Positions 27,854 through 34,999 of a stretch of 34,999 bases of DNA are shown one piece after another. Within the stretch, counting starts at the first letter, position 1; the number at the start of each line of letters is the position of its first letter. The stretch lies in assembly GCA_020072925.1 (NCBI GenBank), contig JAIQGA010000054.1, positions 1-34,999 on the forward strand. Reading direction: 5' to 3'. The notes beneath the pieces are model-generated. The model was given only the letters and a program-made list of their open reading frames with translations, had not been told where the DNA came from and searched no databases. This stretch comes from Terriglobia bacterium. Its GTDB lineage: Bacteria > Acidobacteriota > Terriglobia > UBA7540. A program made the position numbers and the translations under genes.

Positions 27854-29026
27854 GTGGCAATCTACCCAAGAGGTAATTGGCTCTGGACTAACTTCTATTT
27901 TGAGAAGAAACACATTCAGGAGAATACACAGGTCCGTGTCGGCAAGAGGCCGAAAGCCAAACAGCAAAACTACAAGCGGGCTGTCGCCTACGAAGAACGT
28001 CGCAAGAATGAGTTGCGCGACCCCTCGTTGGTGAAGGTGAAACGTGAGCGCCCGCCTACTCTGCAAAGCTTCAAGGAGCGTTTCATCAAATCGGTAGAGA
28101 CACGTCTTGCTGACAAGCCCCTGACCATTGAATTCTACAAGTCTAAACTCCAAAACCTTCTGCGATTTACTCCCCTTGCCGAAACCCGACTTGACCAGAT
28201 CGACGAGGGCATGATCGAAAGCTACGTCCAGCACCGCCAGAAGGTTGTCAGGGTCGCATCGGTCAACCGCGAGCTGGCGACGCTCCGCAAGGCGCTAAGA
28301 CTGGCGCAGGATTGGAAACTTATTGACCGCGTTCCGCGAATTCGGTTGCTGCGGGGCGAGCGGGTCCGCGAGTTTGTCTTGAGTGATGCTCAGGAGCAGC
28401 TCTATCTGGACGCCGCTCCTCAGCCTTTGCATGACGTTGCCCTTCTGGGACTCGACACCGGGATGCGGCCCGGTGAAGAACTCGCCCTCAAGTGGGGCGA
28501 GGTGCACTTTGAGCCAGCCAGAGGAGCGAGGCTTGGGTACATCCACGTGAAAGACGGCAAGACTCGGAATGCGAAGCGAAACCTTAGTCTGACTCCGCGC
28601 GTGCGGAGCATGCTCGAAAGCGCAGAGGTACGAAAGACTTCGGTATGGGTCTTTACGAATGAGACAGGTGCAGGGCCTCTATCACGGTTTAGGCTGCGTG
28701 ACCAGCATGATGCGGTTCGGCAGGCACTCAACCTGCCGCAGGAATTCGTCGTCTACTGCCTGAGGCATACCTTCGGAACCCGGCTGGGTGAGTCAGGCGC
28801 CGATGCCTTTACGATTATGAAGATCATGGGCCACAGCAGCGTGACGGTTTCTCAGCGGTACGTACATCCGACGCCCGAGACCCTGGAGAGAGCTTTCGAA
28901 CGGCTCGAAGAGCGGAACCAAAGAGCAGCCGCTAAGCTCTTAGAAGAGCAGAAACGGCTGCTACCCGCTACAGTTTCTACTACAGTGGAAGACGTGGAAG
29001 TTGATACTGAACTAGAAGTCGCTTAG
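27854..29026 (+). CDS. Tyrosine recombinase (integrase) of the tRNA-Sec element
   Basis: 390 residues, GTG start with GAGGTGA upstream. A basic arm-binding N-terminus (1-65) is followed by a core-binding domain (about 70-165) and a catalytic domain (170-345). Arg205 (TGMRPGEE), Lys236, Arg304 (YCLRHTFGT), His327 (MGHSSV) and nucleophile Tyr336 (RYVHP) are present. The His of the usual HxxR box is Tyr301, a variant seen in other phage-type integrases. An acidic C-terminal tail (VEDVEVDTELEVA) is encoded by DNA that also forms the selC promoter, and the TAG stop opens the -10 box. It should integrate the element at the tRNA-Sec anticodon arm. Confidence 0.95.
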   Translation: MAIYPRGNWLWTNFYFEKKHIQENTQVRVGKRPKAKQQNYKRAVAYEERRKNELRDPSLVKVKRERPPTLQSFKERFIKSVETRLADKPLTIEFYKSKLQNLLRFTPLAETRLDQIDEGMIESYVQHRQKVVRVASVNRELATLRKALRLAQDWKLIDRVPRIRLLRGERVREFVLSDAQEQLYLDAAPQPLHDVALLGLDTGMRPGEELALKWGEVHFEPARGARLGYIHVKDGKTRNAKRNLSLTPRVRSMLESAEVRKTSVWVFTNETGAGPLSRFRLRDQHDAVRQALNLPQEFVVYCLRHTFGTRLGESGADAFTIMKIMGHSSVTVSQRYVHPTPETLERAFERLEERNQRAAAKLLEEQKRLLPATVSTTVEDVEVDTELEVA

Positions 29027-29029
29027 AAT
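29001..29029 (+). promoter_or_regulatory. selC: Element-supplied promoter for tRNA-Sec, inside the integrase gene end
   Basis: TTGATA at 29001-29006, a 17-bp spacer, TAGAAT at 29024-29029, seven bases before the tRNA. It mirrors the orphaned host promoter at 18669-18697 in spacing and in the -10 region. The integrase stop TAG (29024-29026) forms the first half of the -10 box. Confidence 0.78.
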
Positions 29030-29077
29030 GAGTGCGGAAGTGCATGCGGGCTGGTGTTCGCCCAGGACTTCAAATCC
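29018..29077 (+). repeat. Right attachment repeat within tRNA-Sec and its promoter
   Basis: Direct repeat of 18686-18745 with three mismatches; 29035-29077 is a perfect 43-bp match. The identity ends inside the 3' strand of the anticodon stem, placing the crossover in the anticodon arm or upstream of it. Confidence 0.93.
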
Positions 29078-29130
29078 TGTGGTCCCGACTTTGTCGGGAC
29101 GGTCGGTTCGATTCCGACACACTTCCGCCA
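29036..29130 (+). tRNA. selC: tRNA-Sec (anticodon UCA)
   Basis: 95 nt including an encoded CCA. The acceptor GGAAGTG pairs with CACTTCC. The anticodon stem CAGGA/TCCTG holds loop CTTCAAA with anticodon TCA at 29070-29072. A long variable arm with an 8-bp stem (GTCCCGAC/GTCGGGAC, 82-89 and 93-100 past 29000) and a 3-nt loop, and a T-arm GTCGG/CCGAC, are diagnostic of selenocysteine tRNA. Its 5' half was delivered by the mobile element and its 3' half is host DNA. It inserts Sec at UGA codons with SelB. No selenoprotein gene is visible in the window. Confidence 0.96.
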
Positions 29131-29176
29131 AACACCCTCACGCCACGGAAGGCGCCAACAGGCGTTTCAGGTTTTC

Positions 29177-29347
29177 ATGCCTCCGCGGAAGTCCAAGCCA
29201 TTTCGCGCCACGCAGGATGTCAAACGCCGCGCGCGGAACCTCGTGGGTTCACCGCCGCCGATCCAGCGACACGAAAGCCGGAAGCACAAACCGCCCAAAC
29301 ACAAGAAGCAGGAATGGGCAGAGGTATCGGACGCGCGTAATTCGTGA
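29177..29347 (+). CDS. Small basic protein, unknown
   Basis: 56 residues starting MPPRKSKPFRA, with a very high content of Lys, Arg and Pro (for example SRKHKPPKHKKQEW) and a short acidic end. It has no signal or membrane segment. Small basic proteins of this style are, from memory, common hypothetical proteins in acidobacterial genomes; nucleic-acid or ribosome binding is plausible. The ribosome-binding site is weak and the frame is open further upstream through the tRNA. It lies 46 bp behind tRNA-Sec. Confidence 0.5.
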   Translation: MPPRKSKPFRATQDVKRRARNLVGSPPPIQRHESRKHKPPKHKKQEWAEVSDARNS

Positions 29348-29389
29348 ATTGCCGATCTTCTGGCGAAAACACGGCCCCGACTCGCGTAG

Positions 29390-29417
29390 CACCTGACACC
29401 TGTAACCTGGCACCTGT
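29390..29417. repeat. Heptamer array, CACCTGW type, four units
   Basis: CACCTGA, CACCTGT, AACCTGG and CACCTGT in direct succession in the gap between the small basic protein and the thioredoxin-fold gene. Confidence 0.75.
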
Positions 29418-29453
29418 TTTTCCAGGCTTGCACGAAGCCTAGCTTTTGGAACT

Positions 29454-29948
29454 TCAACCGGGTTTGTATTCGGGGATGCGCTCTTTAGGCAGGAAAAGTG
29501 CAGTTGTAGTTGCTCCGAGCAATTTGGCAAGTGCCTTCTGAATTTCGAGCAGGTCAGCCTTCACGAATCCCTCGCTGGAGCAAGCGATCTGGCCTTCCCG
29601 ACCTATGAGGAATAGCGACGGGACGTACTTCAACTGATATTGGCGCGACACCGTATAGGGATGGTCGTCCACAAGGATGGGGAAAGTGATGCCGTGTTCC
29701 TTGGCGAAGCGCCGGCTGTCCGCGGCGTCGTTCTGCACGATTCCCCAGACCTGGGCGCCCTGCGCGCGGAATTGCTGGTAGAGGCGCTCGAGAAAAGGGA
29801 AGGTGTACTGGCACGTGGGGCAATTGACTTTGAAGAAGGCTGCAAGCACCGGGCCCTTCGCGAGTGCCTCCTGCAAGGCGAATTTCTCGCCGCTCGTGCT
29901 GAGCAGCTTGAAATGCGGTGCGGCCTTTCCGGCGGTCATCGTCGGCAT
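29454..29948 (-). CDS. Thioredoxin-fold peroxiredoxin/TlpA-like protein
   Basis: 164 residues from the ATG at 29948, which has GGAAGGAG just upstream; the longer frame to 30005 lacks a ribosome-binding site. A redoxin fold is evident: PHFKLLSTSGEKFAL, then VLAAFFKVNCPTCQYTFPFL with a CPTC active-site pair near residue 44, the VPSLFLIG cis-Pro segment and a C-terminal helix. It has no signal peptide, so it is probably a cytoplasmic thiol oxidoreductase or peroxiredoxin. CXXC rather than the single peroxidatic Cys favours a thioredoxin-like or bacterioferritin-comigratory-type role. Confidence 0.85.
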   Translation of the reverse strand: MPTMTAGKAAPHFKLLSTSGEKFALQEALAKGPVLAAFFKVNCPTCQYTFPFLERLYQQFRAQGAQVWGIVQNDAADSRRFAKEHGITFPILVDDHPYTVSRQYQLKYVPSLFLIGREGQIACSSEGFVKADLLEIQKALAKLLGATTTALFLPKERIPEYKPG

Positions 29949-30123
29949 GGTTCTCCTTCCGAATATTCCCTCAACATATCTTAGCAGAATTCCCAGCATG
30001 GCCAATCTGCCGCCACGGTGAATCGAGCGGGCAATTCTAGCGGAAGTCTTTCTGGAAAGATATTCCCGGCCTGGAGGCGGGGCGTGACTGGAGGTTCCCC
30101 GCGTTTGGCGCGGGGAGAGGAGA

Positions 30124-31359
30124 TCAATGGATGCGCTTGACTTTCTTCTGCATGTAATCCATCAACAGGTATTGCCCGAGTGTATAAGGAGTTGTAAAGT
30201 AGGCTTTGCCGCGGCAGATTTCCGTGACTTTCTGGATGAAGTTGACGAGTCCGTAGTCGGAGGCCAGCATAAAGGTATTGATCAGGATGCCGTTGCGCCG
30301 GCACCGGGCGACCTCGTGGAGCGTCTCCGATACGACCAGAGGGTCCAAGCCGAAGGCATTCTTGTAAATCCTTCCGTCTTCGAGCGTCAGCGCCGAAGGC
30401 TTGCCGTCCGTGATCATCACGATCTGGCGCATGTCTTTCTTCTGCCGCGCCAGCAGGCGTTGCGCCAAGCGCAGCCCTTCGCGCGTGTTGGTGTAATAAG
30501 GGCCGACGCGCACGCGCGCCAGCTCCGAAAGCGGCATCTCTTCCGCCGAGTCGTGAAAAAGCACCAGGTGCAGCGTGTCGCCGGGGAACTGCGTGCGGAT
30601 CAGATGCGTCAGCGCCAGCGCCACCTTTTTGGCAGGAGTAAAGCGGTCCTCGCCATAGAGGATCATGCTGTGGCTGCAGTCGAGCATCAGCACCGTGGCG
30701 CAGGAGCTCTGGTACTCACACTGGCGCACCTGGAGGTCCTGGTAGTCGAGGTCGAGCGGCACCTGGAGGCCGTTGCGGCGAATGGCGGAAAGCAGCGTAG
30801 CGTTCACGTCGAGATTCATGGTGTCGCCGAATTCGTACCGGCGGCTCGAGCCGTCGGACTCGACCCCGGTCGCCAGCTCGCACGTGTCGTGACGGCCGAA
30901 ACTGGACTTGCCCAGCGACCCGTGCAGGTCTTTCAAAGTCTTGAATCCCAGACAGTCCAGGGCCTTGTCGGTTTCCGGACCCATCTGGCCGCCCGTGCCC
31001 GGCTTGATTTGCTCGCGCTGGCCGGGGTTGGGCTGCTCGATGGTGATGTAACCCTCTTCCGCCAGGCGCTCGAGCAACTGATCGATCTTTTTGGCGAGGT
31101 CGGAATCCTTGTAGTTCTCCCAGTTCTGGAGCATCTGCTGGAGGAGTTCGTCCGGGAGCTTGCCCTGGTCGCGGAGGGCCTCCAGAAGCGCCTGGTGCAG
31201 TCGCTCCATGGTCCGCTCGGGATCCATTTCCTGAAAGTTGTAATACTGGTTGTAGAAGCCGCTGTCGAGGAGGAAATCCTGAAGAAGCTGCAGCAAGTCT
31301 TCCGCGCTCAGTTCATCGAACGGGCTGGGGACGTATTTGGAATACTTGACGTATTTCAT
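30124..31359 (-). CDS. VWA-domain protein paired with a MoxR/Mg-chelatase-like ATPase
   Basis: 411 residues. The N-terminal 110 residues are helical and acidic. From about residue 220 a von Willebrand A domain carries the metal-ion site DCSHS (227-231), [10 protein letters not shown] and later conserved Asp/Thr residues. No signal peptide. Such proteins act with AAA+ ATPases as chelatase- or chaperone-like complexes that insert cofactors or remodel proteins. The partner ATPase gene lies upstream on the same strand, separated by a heptamer-flanked spacer of about 120 bp. The substrate is unknown. Confidence 0.88.
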   Translation of the reverse strand: MKYVKYSKYVPSPFDELSAEDLLQLLQDFLLDSGFYNQYYNFQEMDPERTMERLHQALLEALRDQGKLPDELLQQMLQNWENYKDSDLAKKIDQLLERLAEEGYITIEQPNPGQREQIKPGTGGQMGPETDKALDCLGFKTLKDLHGSLGKSSFGRHDTCELATGVESDGSSRRYEFGDTMNLDVNATLLSAIRRNGLQVPLDLDYQDLQVRQCEYQSSCATVLMLDCSHSMILYGEDRFTPAKKVALALTHLIRTQFPGDTLHLVLFHDSAEEMPLSELARVRVGPYYTNTREGLRLAQRLLARQKKDMRQIVMITDGKPSALTLEDGRIYKNAFGLDPLVVSETLHEVARCRRNGILINTFMLASDYGLVNFIQKVTEICRGKAYFTTPYTLGQYLLMDYMQKKVKRIH

Positions 31360-31363
31360 CGGA

Positions 31364-31398
31364 CCTGTCAGTTGTCCTTTGTTCGTTGTCCGTTGCAG
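31364..31398. repeat. Heptamer array, GTTGTCC type
   Basis: Units CCTGTCA, GTTGTCC, TTTGTTC, GTTGTCC and GTTGCAG in 7-bp register, in the gap between the VWA and ATPase genes. It forms an inverted pair with 31445-31472. Confidence 0.75.
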
Positions 31399-31444
31399 CC
31401 AAGGATGACAAACTCATCGAAGGTAATCAACCTGCGCCACTGAC

Positions 31445-31472
31445 CACGAACAACGGACTACGGACACCGGAC
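31445..31472. repeat. Heptamer array, NACGGAC type, inverse of the 31364 array
   Basis: Units CACGAAC, AACGGAC, TACGGAC and ACCGGAC. Read on the other strand these resemble the GTTGTCC units, so the 46-bp segment between the two arrays is flanked by inverted heptamer arrays. Confidence 0.75.
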
Positions 31473-31478
31473 CAATCT

Positions 31479-32945
31479 TTAATTCAACGGCCTCCGGCGC
31501 GAGCCGAGCGGGCTCGGTTCTTCCTCGGGCGGCTCGGGGCGGCGGTGCTCCACGTGGTAGCCGAGTTCTTCATCGCGGCTGAGCCGCTTCAGCGCGTAGA
31601 GCCCCTCGAGGATGAATTCTGCCCCCGCCACCAGCAAGGCGGGATCGTCTTTGGCCTTCAGTCCCAAGGTTTGGGTCTTGTCAAGTAGGCCCTGGATCTT
31701 CTTGAACTGGGAATACAGATCGTCGACAGGAGCATGGGGAGGGTATTTGAGCGTTCCGCCCAGTTCGAACCACTGCACCACCGACTGGAGATGCACGCCG
31801 TCGAAATACTTCTTGAAGATGCGCGCCGTGGCCTGGCGAATGATATCGCGCGCCACGGAATCCGCGCCACGCATCTCGCCTTCATACTCCAACTCCAGCT
31901 TGCCGGTCAGAGAGGGCAGCGCGGCGTAAATGTCGGAGGGGCGGGGCACGGTCTTGTCCTCATGATTCTTCAGCCGGCGGTACTCGGCGTTGCTGATCAC
32001 GTTTTCGAGACAGGTGATAGGGAGTCGTTGGCTGACGCCGCTGCGCTTATCCACGCGTTTTTCCTGGCGTGCCTCGAAGGCGATGCTCTCGATGACCTCG
32101 CGCACGAACTGCGGAATGACCATCGTGGCGTTTCCATCGCGCTGGGTCCAGGCCTCCTGCGCGGTGATGGTCATGGCGTCCTCGAGCGTGGCGGGATAAT
32201 GCGTGCGGATTTCCGAACCGATGCGGTCCTTGAGCGGCGTGATGATCTTGCCGCGCGCCGTGTAGTCTTCGGGATTGGCCGTAAACACCAGCTCAACATC
32301 GAGGGGCAGCCGCACCGGGTAGCCCTTGATCTGCACGTCCCCTTCCTGCATGATGTTGAATAGTCCCACCTGGATTTTTCCGGCCAAGTCGGGAAGTTCG
32401 TTGATGGCGAAGACGCCGCGGTTCGCGCGCGGCAGCAGGCCGTAATGAATGGTCAATTCGCTTGAGAGCGCGTGTCCGCCGCGCGCCGCCTTGATGGGAT
32501 CCAGGTCGCCGATGATGTCGGCGATGGTCACGTCGGGCGTCGCCAGCTTCTCGACGTAACGCTCGTCGGGAGCGAGGTAGTCGATGGGCGTCGCGTCGCC
32601 CATTTCTTCCAGGCGACGGTGACACGCCTGGCAGAGCGGCTTGAGCGGATCGTCGTTGATCTCGCAGCCGGCGATGAATGGCTTGGCTTCATCGAGCAGC
32701 GTGGTCAGTCCGCGCAGGATGCGGCTCTTCGCCTGCCCGCGCAGCCCCAGCAGAATAAAGTTGTGGCGCGAGAGAATGGCGCTCACAATCTGCGGAACGA
32801 CCGTGTCCTCGTATCCGACGATCCCGGGAAACAGCGTTTCACCGGCCTCGATCTTGCGAATGAGGTTGGCGCGCATCTCGTCTTTGACGCTGACGCTCCG
32901 GTAATGAGACTTCTTCAGTTCTCCCAGCGTTTTTGGTTTTTGCAT
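31479..32945 (-). CDS. MoxR/Mg-chelatase-type AAA+ ATPase
   Basis: 488 residues from the ATG at 32945 (MQKPKTLGEL). Walker A is GLRGQAKS at 67-74, followed by a long insert with two Cys pairs, a Walker B-like region in GVFAINELPDLAGKIQ, and the chelatase-type sensor segment (LVFTANPEDYTARGKIITPL, then KDRIG) with an Arg finger. It is similar to ChlI/BchI and sigma54-type AAA+ modules. The CQACH in the insert is not a heme site, since the protein is cytoplasmic; it may bind zinc. It should power the VWA partner encoded downstream. Its cellular target is unknown. Confidence 0.9.
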   Translation of the reverse strand: MQKPKTLGELKKSHYRSVSVKDEMRANLIRKIEAGETLFPGIVGYEDTVVPQIVSAILSRHNFILLGLRGQAKSRILRGLTTLLDEAKPFIAGCEINDDPLKPLCQACHRRLEEMGDATPIDYLAPDERYVEKLATPDVTIADIIGDLDPIKAARGGHALSSELTIHYGLLPRANRGVFAINELPDLAGKIQVGLFNIMQEGDVQIKGYPVRLPLDVELVFTANPEDYTARGKIITPLKDRIGSEIRTHYPATLEDAMTITAQEAWTQRDGNATMVIPQFVREVIESIAFEARQEKRVDKRSGVSQRLPITCLENVISNAEYRRLKNHEDKTVPRPSDIYAALPSLTGKLELEYEGEMRGADSVARDIIRQATARIFKKYFDGVHLQSVVQWFELGGTLKYPPHAPVDDLYSQFKKIQGLLDKTQTLGLKAKDDPALLVAGAEFILEGLYALKRLSRDEELGYHVEHRRPEPPEEEPSPLGSRRRPLN

Positions 32946-33224
32946 GTGCCCTTTGCCCCACATCTATTATAAGCGACTTGACGAACCCGGCACAACGAAT
33001 GATTCGCAACCCTGTAGCTTCTTGGAAACCCGCTCGATAGGCGGCGCGAGCGGAGCCAATAATGAGGCCCCTTCGAGTCACTGACCCATGCCTCGCGCGA
33101 TTTGATGCGAGTGAATCATGACCGAACGAGTGCAGCGTGGGGAAATTGTTTTTCTTGGGAGGTGCACCAGAGCTTTCAAGTTCAGATCGCGGGTAAACGC
33201 AAAACTGAGGTGGGGGAATTTCCG
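32946..33224. other. Intergenic region
   Basis: About 280 bases between the LON-domain gene and the ATPase gene. I see no gene, convincing hairpin or repeat. Confidence 0.4.
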
Positions 33225-33869
33225 TTACGGCCGGTTGTGGCCGTTCCCGCCCGCCCGCTTGCGGGCTTTTTCGATGCGATCGAACTGTTCGCTCATGAAT
33301 TCCATCGTGCTCACGAGTTGGCGCAGGCGCTCGGCTTCGCTGCGTATCGTCAGCAGTTGCTGCTTCATCTCCACGTCGAGCGGCAGCGGCGCGGCCAGCC
33401 GGAAGGAAAGGTAACGGTAGGGGCGGGTCAGGTGGATGGGCATTTCGGAAGCCTGGCGCAGCTTGCGAATGAATCGGGTGAAGAGTTCGATGGCGCTCGC
33501 GGCCTCGGAATCGCCGGGAGTATCGGCATCATCGTCATCAAAGAACTCGACCGAGCCGCGCAGGTAGGAGCGCTCTTCGTTGGTCAGAACGATTTCGAAG
33601 CGGCGTCGGCCCACGGTGAGGATGTCCATGCGCCCGTCTTCGTATTTCCGCGTGACGTTCACGATGCGCGCGCTGCAGCCCACACTGCAGATTTCGTTTT
33701 CCTTCGCGAACACCACGCCGAATTCCTGCTGTCCGAGGCCTTTGGTCTTGGCTTCCAGGCATTCCGCGACCATCTCTTTGTAGCGGTCTTCGAAGATGTG
33801 CAGGGGAAGCGGTTCCTCGGGGAGCAGGACGACTTCCAGCGGGAACAGGGGAAGGAGAGCTTCTTCCAT
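33225..33869 (-). CDS. LON substrate-binding-domain protein
   Basis: 214 residues, essentially the N-terminal domain of Lon protease: LLPLFPLEVVLLPEEPLPLH, IFEDRYKEMV, FGVVFAKE, GCSARIV and GRRRFEIV, followed by a helical part. No AAA+ or Ser-Lys protease domain follows, so it is a stand-alone LON (PUA-like) protein, common in many bacteria. It may bind unfolded protein segments. The tail is basic (KARKRAGGNGHNRP). The Shine-Dalgarno is weak. Confidence 0.92.
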   Translation of the reverse strand: MEEALLPLFPLEVVLLPEEPLPLHIFEDRYKEMVAECLEAKTKGLGQQEFGVVFAKENEICSVGCSARIVNVTRKYEDGRMDILTVGRRRFEIVLTNEERSYLRGSVEFFDDDDADTPGDSEAASAIELFTRFIRKLRQASEMPIHLTRPYRYLSFRLAAPLPLDVEMKQQLLTIRSEAERLRQLVSTMEFMSEQFDRIEKARKRAGGNGHNRP

Positions 33870-34063
33870 TCCGGGTTACCTTGGCCACCCCAGTCAGTGC
33901 TGGCCGCCGTGCAGTGAGAGGAATAGGGGAGGCAAACTCACCAAACGGCGCGATTATAGCATATGGACGCGCTTCTCCCGCGCGCGCTTCTGTGAGGTTC
34001 TTCCGCATGACGCCGGGGCGCAGACCGACTGGTGCAGCCTTAAGGTGCGCTCCAGTCGCCGGC

Positions 34064-34507
34064 TCACGCCGCATCTCGTTTTGGAACGAACACGAACGGA
34101 AGGACGTTGGATGAGAGGTAGGCCCCATAGGGAGAGACGCTGATCGCCCAAATCCAGGGATCGCCGTAAAACAAGGGAGTGAGGGCGCGCGTCAGGAGGA
34201 GCAGAGACAAGAAATACGCCGTAGCGTTCTTCCCATGGCGAGAGTCCAGCAGCGCAATCTGAGAGCTCAAGAAAAATTTCCCATCCAGCACACATTGCAG
34301 GTCGGTCAGCGCCCATCGATTCATGACGAATGCCGGCACACCGATCAGGACTCCCAAAACATACCCAGCTATGATCCTGACGGCAACCGCTCTCAGGGTG
34401 CCGGGGTCGTTTGCGTACGCTAGATACACCATTGCGCACGGCGGCGCGAGCAGAAGAACACCGAGGATCGCGTTAACACCACGATTTAATCCCCCTCTCA
34501 GCGCCAT
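34064..34507 (-). CDS. Integral membrane protein, unknown
   Basis: 147 residues, ATG with GGAGG six bases upstream. About four hydrophobic spans (AILGVLLLAPPCAMVYLAY, AVRIIAGYVLGVLIGVPAFV, TAYFLSLLLLTRALTPLFY, ISVSPYGAYLSSNVLPFVFV). There are no catalytic motifs. It belongs to no family I recognise and lies near another small membrane protein on the same strand. Confidence 0.6.
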   Translation of the reverse strand: MALRGGLNRGVNAILGVLLLAPPCAMVYLAYANDPGTLRAVAVRIIAGYVLGVLIGVPAFVMNRWALTDLQCVLDGKFFLSSQIALLDSRHGKNATAYFLSLLLLTRALTPLFYGDPWIWAISVSPYGAYLSSNVLPFVFVPKRDAA

Positions 34508-34598
34508 TTCCCGCCTCCCTTACTGTTCATGCCGCGGAAAGTTGCTGCAATTTCAGCGGCCCCTCAGAAGGACGTCCTCACCCTCGGCAAGACCGTCT

Positions 34599-34999
34599 TT
34601 ACGTGAGTTTCCCTTCTTTCATCAGCTTTCTGGCGTAGAGACACATGGCCAACCATATTCCTGCTGCCATCACTACATCCGTCGTCCATATGCTCAAGAA
34701 ACTCGAGGCAGTGGGCCGCTCGAAGGTTAACGTTGAGCAAAATAGCGTAAAAGCTAAGGCTGCGAATGACGCGCAGAAAAGGCAGTAAGCAGCCTTACGC
34801 AGGAGAAACAGCGCCACAGCGGCAGAGAGGGTTACCACGTATAGAATCAGTATCCGGACAGTTCCGAACACCGGCAACCTCTCCAATACGCGTGCCCTTG
34901 CGTCGGGGTTGGCTCGCAGCAATTCCGAAAACACCGCATACTGCCACGCGAAGGCCGACAAGCAGGACACGCAAACGTAAATCACAATTACCCATATCC
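34599..34999 (-). CDS. Integral membrane protein, probably 5' partial, VKOR-like possible
   Basis: The frame is open to the window edge. A GTG at 34985 would give 128 residues starting at a Cys-containing hydrophobic stretch, but codons upstream remain open (IWVIV), so the true start probably lies outside. About four spans. Cysteines sit in CVSC and in LRKAAYCLFCASFAAL, a CXXC at the edge of a helix, which recalls vitamin K epoxide reductase-type quinone-linked thiol oxidoreductases. With the other catalytic cysteines out of view, this is only a suggestion. Confidence 0.55.
   Translation of the reverse strand, partial: IWVIVIYVCVSCLSAFAWQYAVFSELLRANPDARARVLERLPVFGTVRILILYVVTLSAAVALFLLRKAAYCLFCASFAALAFTLFCSTLTFERPTASSFLSIWTTDVVMAAGIWLAMCLYARKLMKEGKLT

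Larger units (their letters stand above)
18703..29077 (+). mobile_element. Integrative mobile element inserted in the tRNA-Sec gene
   Basis: Bounded by the tRNA-Sec direct repeats; repeat-to-repeat distance is 10,332 bp, the expected size of the excised circle. Contents: a tyrosine recombinase next to the right end, a zinc-finger protein in its operon, a divergent Xis-like HTH gene, a DnaB-N-like gene, a CHC2/Toprim/DUF927-like primase-helicase, a 12-heptamer dyad resembling a replication origin, an HTH/coiled-coil protein and several unrecognised small genes. No capsid, portal, terminase, relaxase or secretion genes were seen. The integrase-Xis-primase-origin order resembles phage satellites and other integrative replicons. 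It restores the 5' half and promoter of the target tRNA. Confidence 0.92.

Noticed and set aside
29454-29948. Selenocysteine in the thioredoxin-fold protein next to tRNA-Sec
   Set aside because: The active site is encoded as an ordinary CPTC with no in-frame TGA.
30090-30123. Terminator behind the VWA gene (CCCCGCG/CGCGGGG hairpin)
   Set aside because: Seven base pairs but no U-tract on either strand; not called as a feature.
31479-32945. CXXCH (CQACH) in the AAA+ ATPase as a heme site
   Set aside because: The protein has no signal peptide and c-type heme is attached outside the cytoplasm; the Cys residues may bind zinc instead.

Overview
The window looks like a chromosome piece from an environmental bacterium, most plausibly an acidobacterium. 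This is inferred from long CXXCH-rich cytochromes beside NHL beta-propellers, a very large hybrid histidine kinase, and intergenic heptamer arrays; no rRNA or other taxonomic marker is present. The host uses, or used, selenocysteine, because a complete tRNA-Sec gene (anticodon UCA, long variable arm) lies at 29036-29130.

Layout. (1) 1-1258: an AbiEi/AbiEii type IV toxin-antitoxin pair on the minus strand (toxin cut by the window edge), then a decayed 3' half of a tRNA-Pro gene. (2) 1524-7031, plus strand: a roughly 1518-residue membrane hybrid histidine kinase followed by a REC-GGDEF diguanylate cyclase, a phosphorelay likely ending in c-di-GMP. (3) 7128-18145, minus strand: eight tightly packed genes for an extracellular electron transfer system. 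In transcription order they are a 6-heme cytochrome, a 16-heme cytochrome, an NHL beta-propeller, a tetraheme cytochrome resembling the Geobacter nanowire subunit OmcE, a SurA/PrsA-like prolyl isomerase, an outer-membrane beta-barrel, a second NHL beta-propeller and a 12-heme cytochrome. (4) 18703-29077: an integrated mobile element of about 10.3 kb in the tRNA-Sec gene. (5) 29177-34999: a small basic protein, a thioredoxin-fold protein, a VWA protein and its AAA+ partner, a LON-domain protein and two membrane proteins.

The mobile element is the most unusual part. Its ends are a 60-bp direct repeat with three mismatches, 43 bp of it perfect, covering the promoter -10 region and the 5' half of tRNA-Sec up to the anticodon stem. 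The host promoter and 5' half are stranded at the left end. The element supplies a new 5' half at the right end and also a new sigma70-type promoter, whose -35 box lies inside the integrase gene and whose -10 box begins with the integrase stop codon. Most tRNA-targeting islands instead restore the 3' half and keep the host promoter.

The element encodes a tyrosine recombinase, a zinc-finger protein in the same operon, an oppositely oriented Xis-like HTH protein sharing overlapping divergent promoters, a stand-alone DnaB-N-like protein, a CHC2-Toprim-DUF927-like primase-helicase, an HTH/coiled-coil protein and several unrecognised small proteins, two of them membrane proteins. Between the primase-helicase and the HTH/coiled-coil gene lie twelve copies of a heptamer in a symmetric 236-bp dyad, a strong candidate for the element's replication origin. 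No capsid, terminase, relaxase or conjugation genes were seen. The layout recalls phage satellites and other integrative replicons, but I do not recognise the family.

A further pattern is a set of short intergenic arrays with 7-bp periodicity at 10214-10540, 29390-29417 and 31364-31472, often in inverted pairs. One appears to have been captured as the signal-peptide core of an NHL protein.
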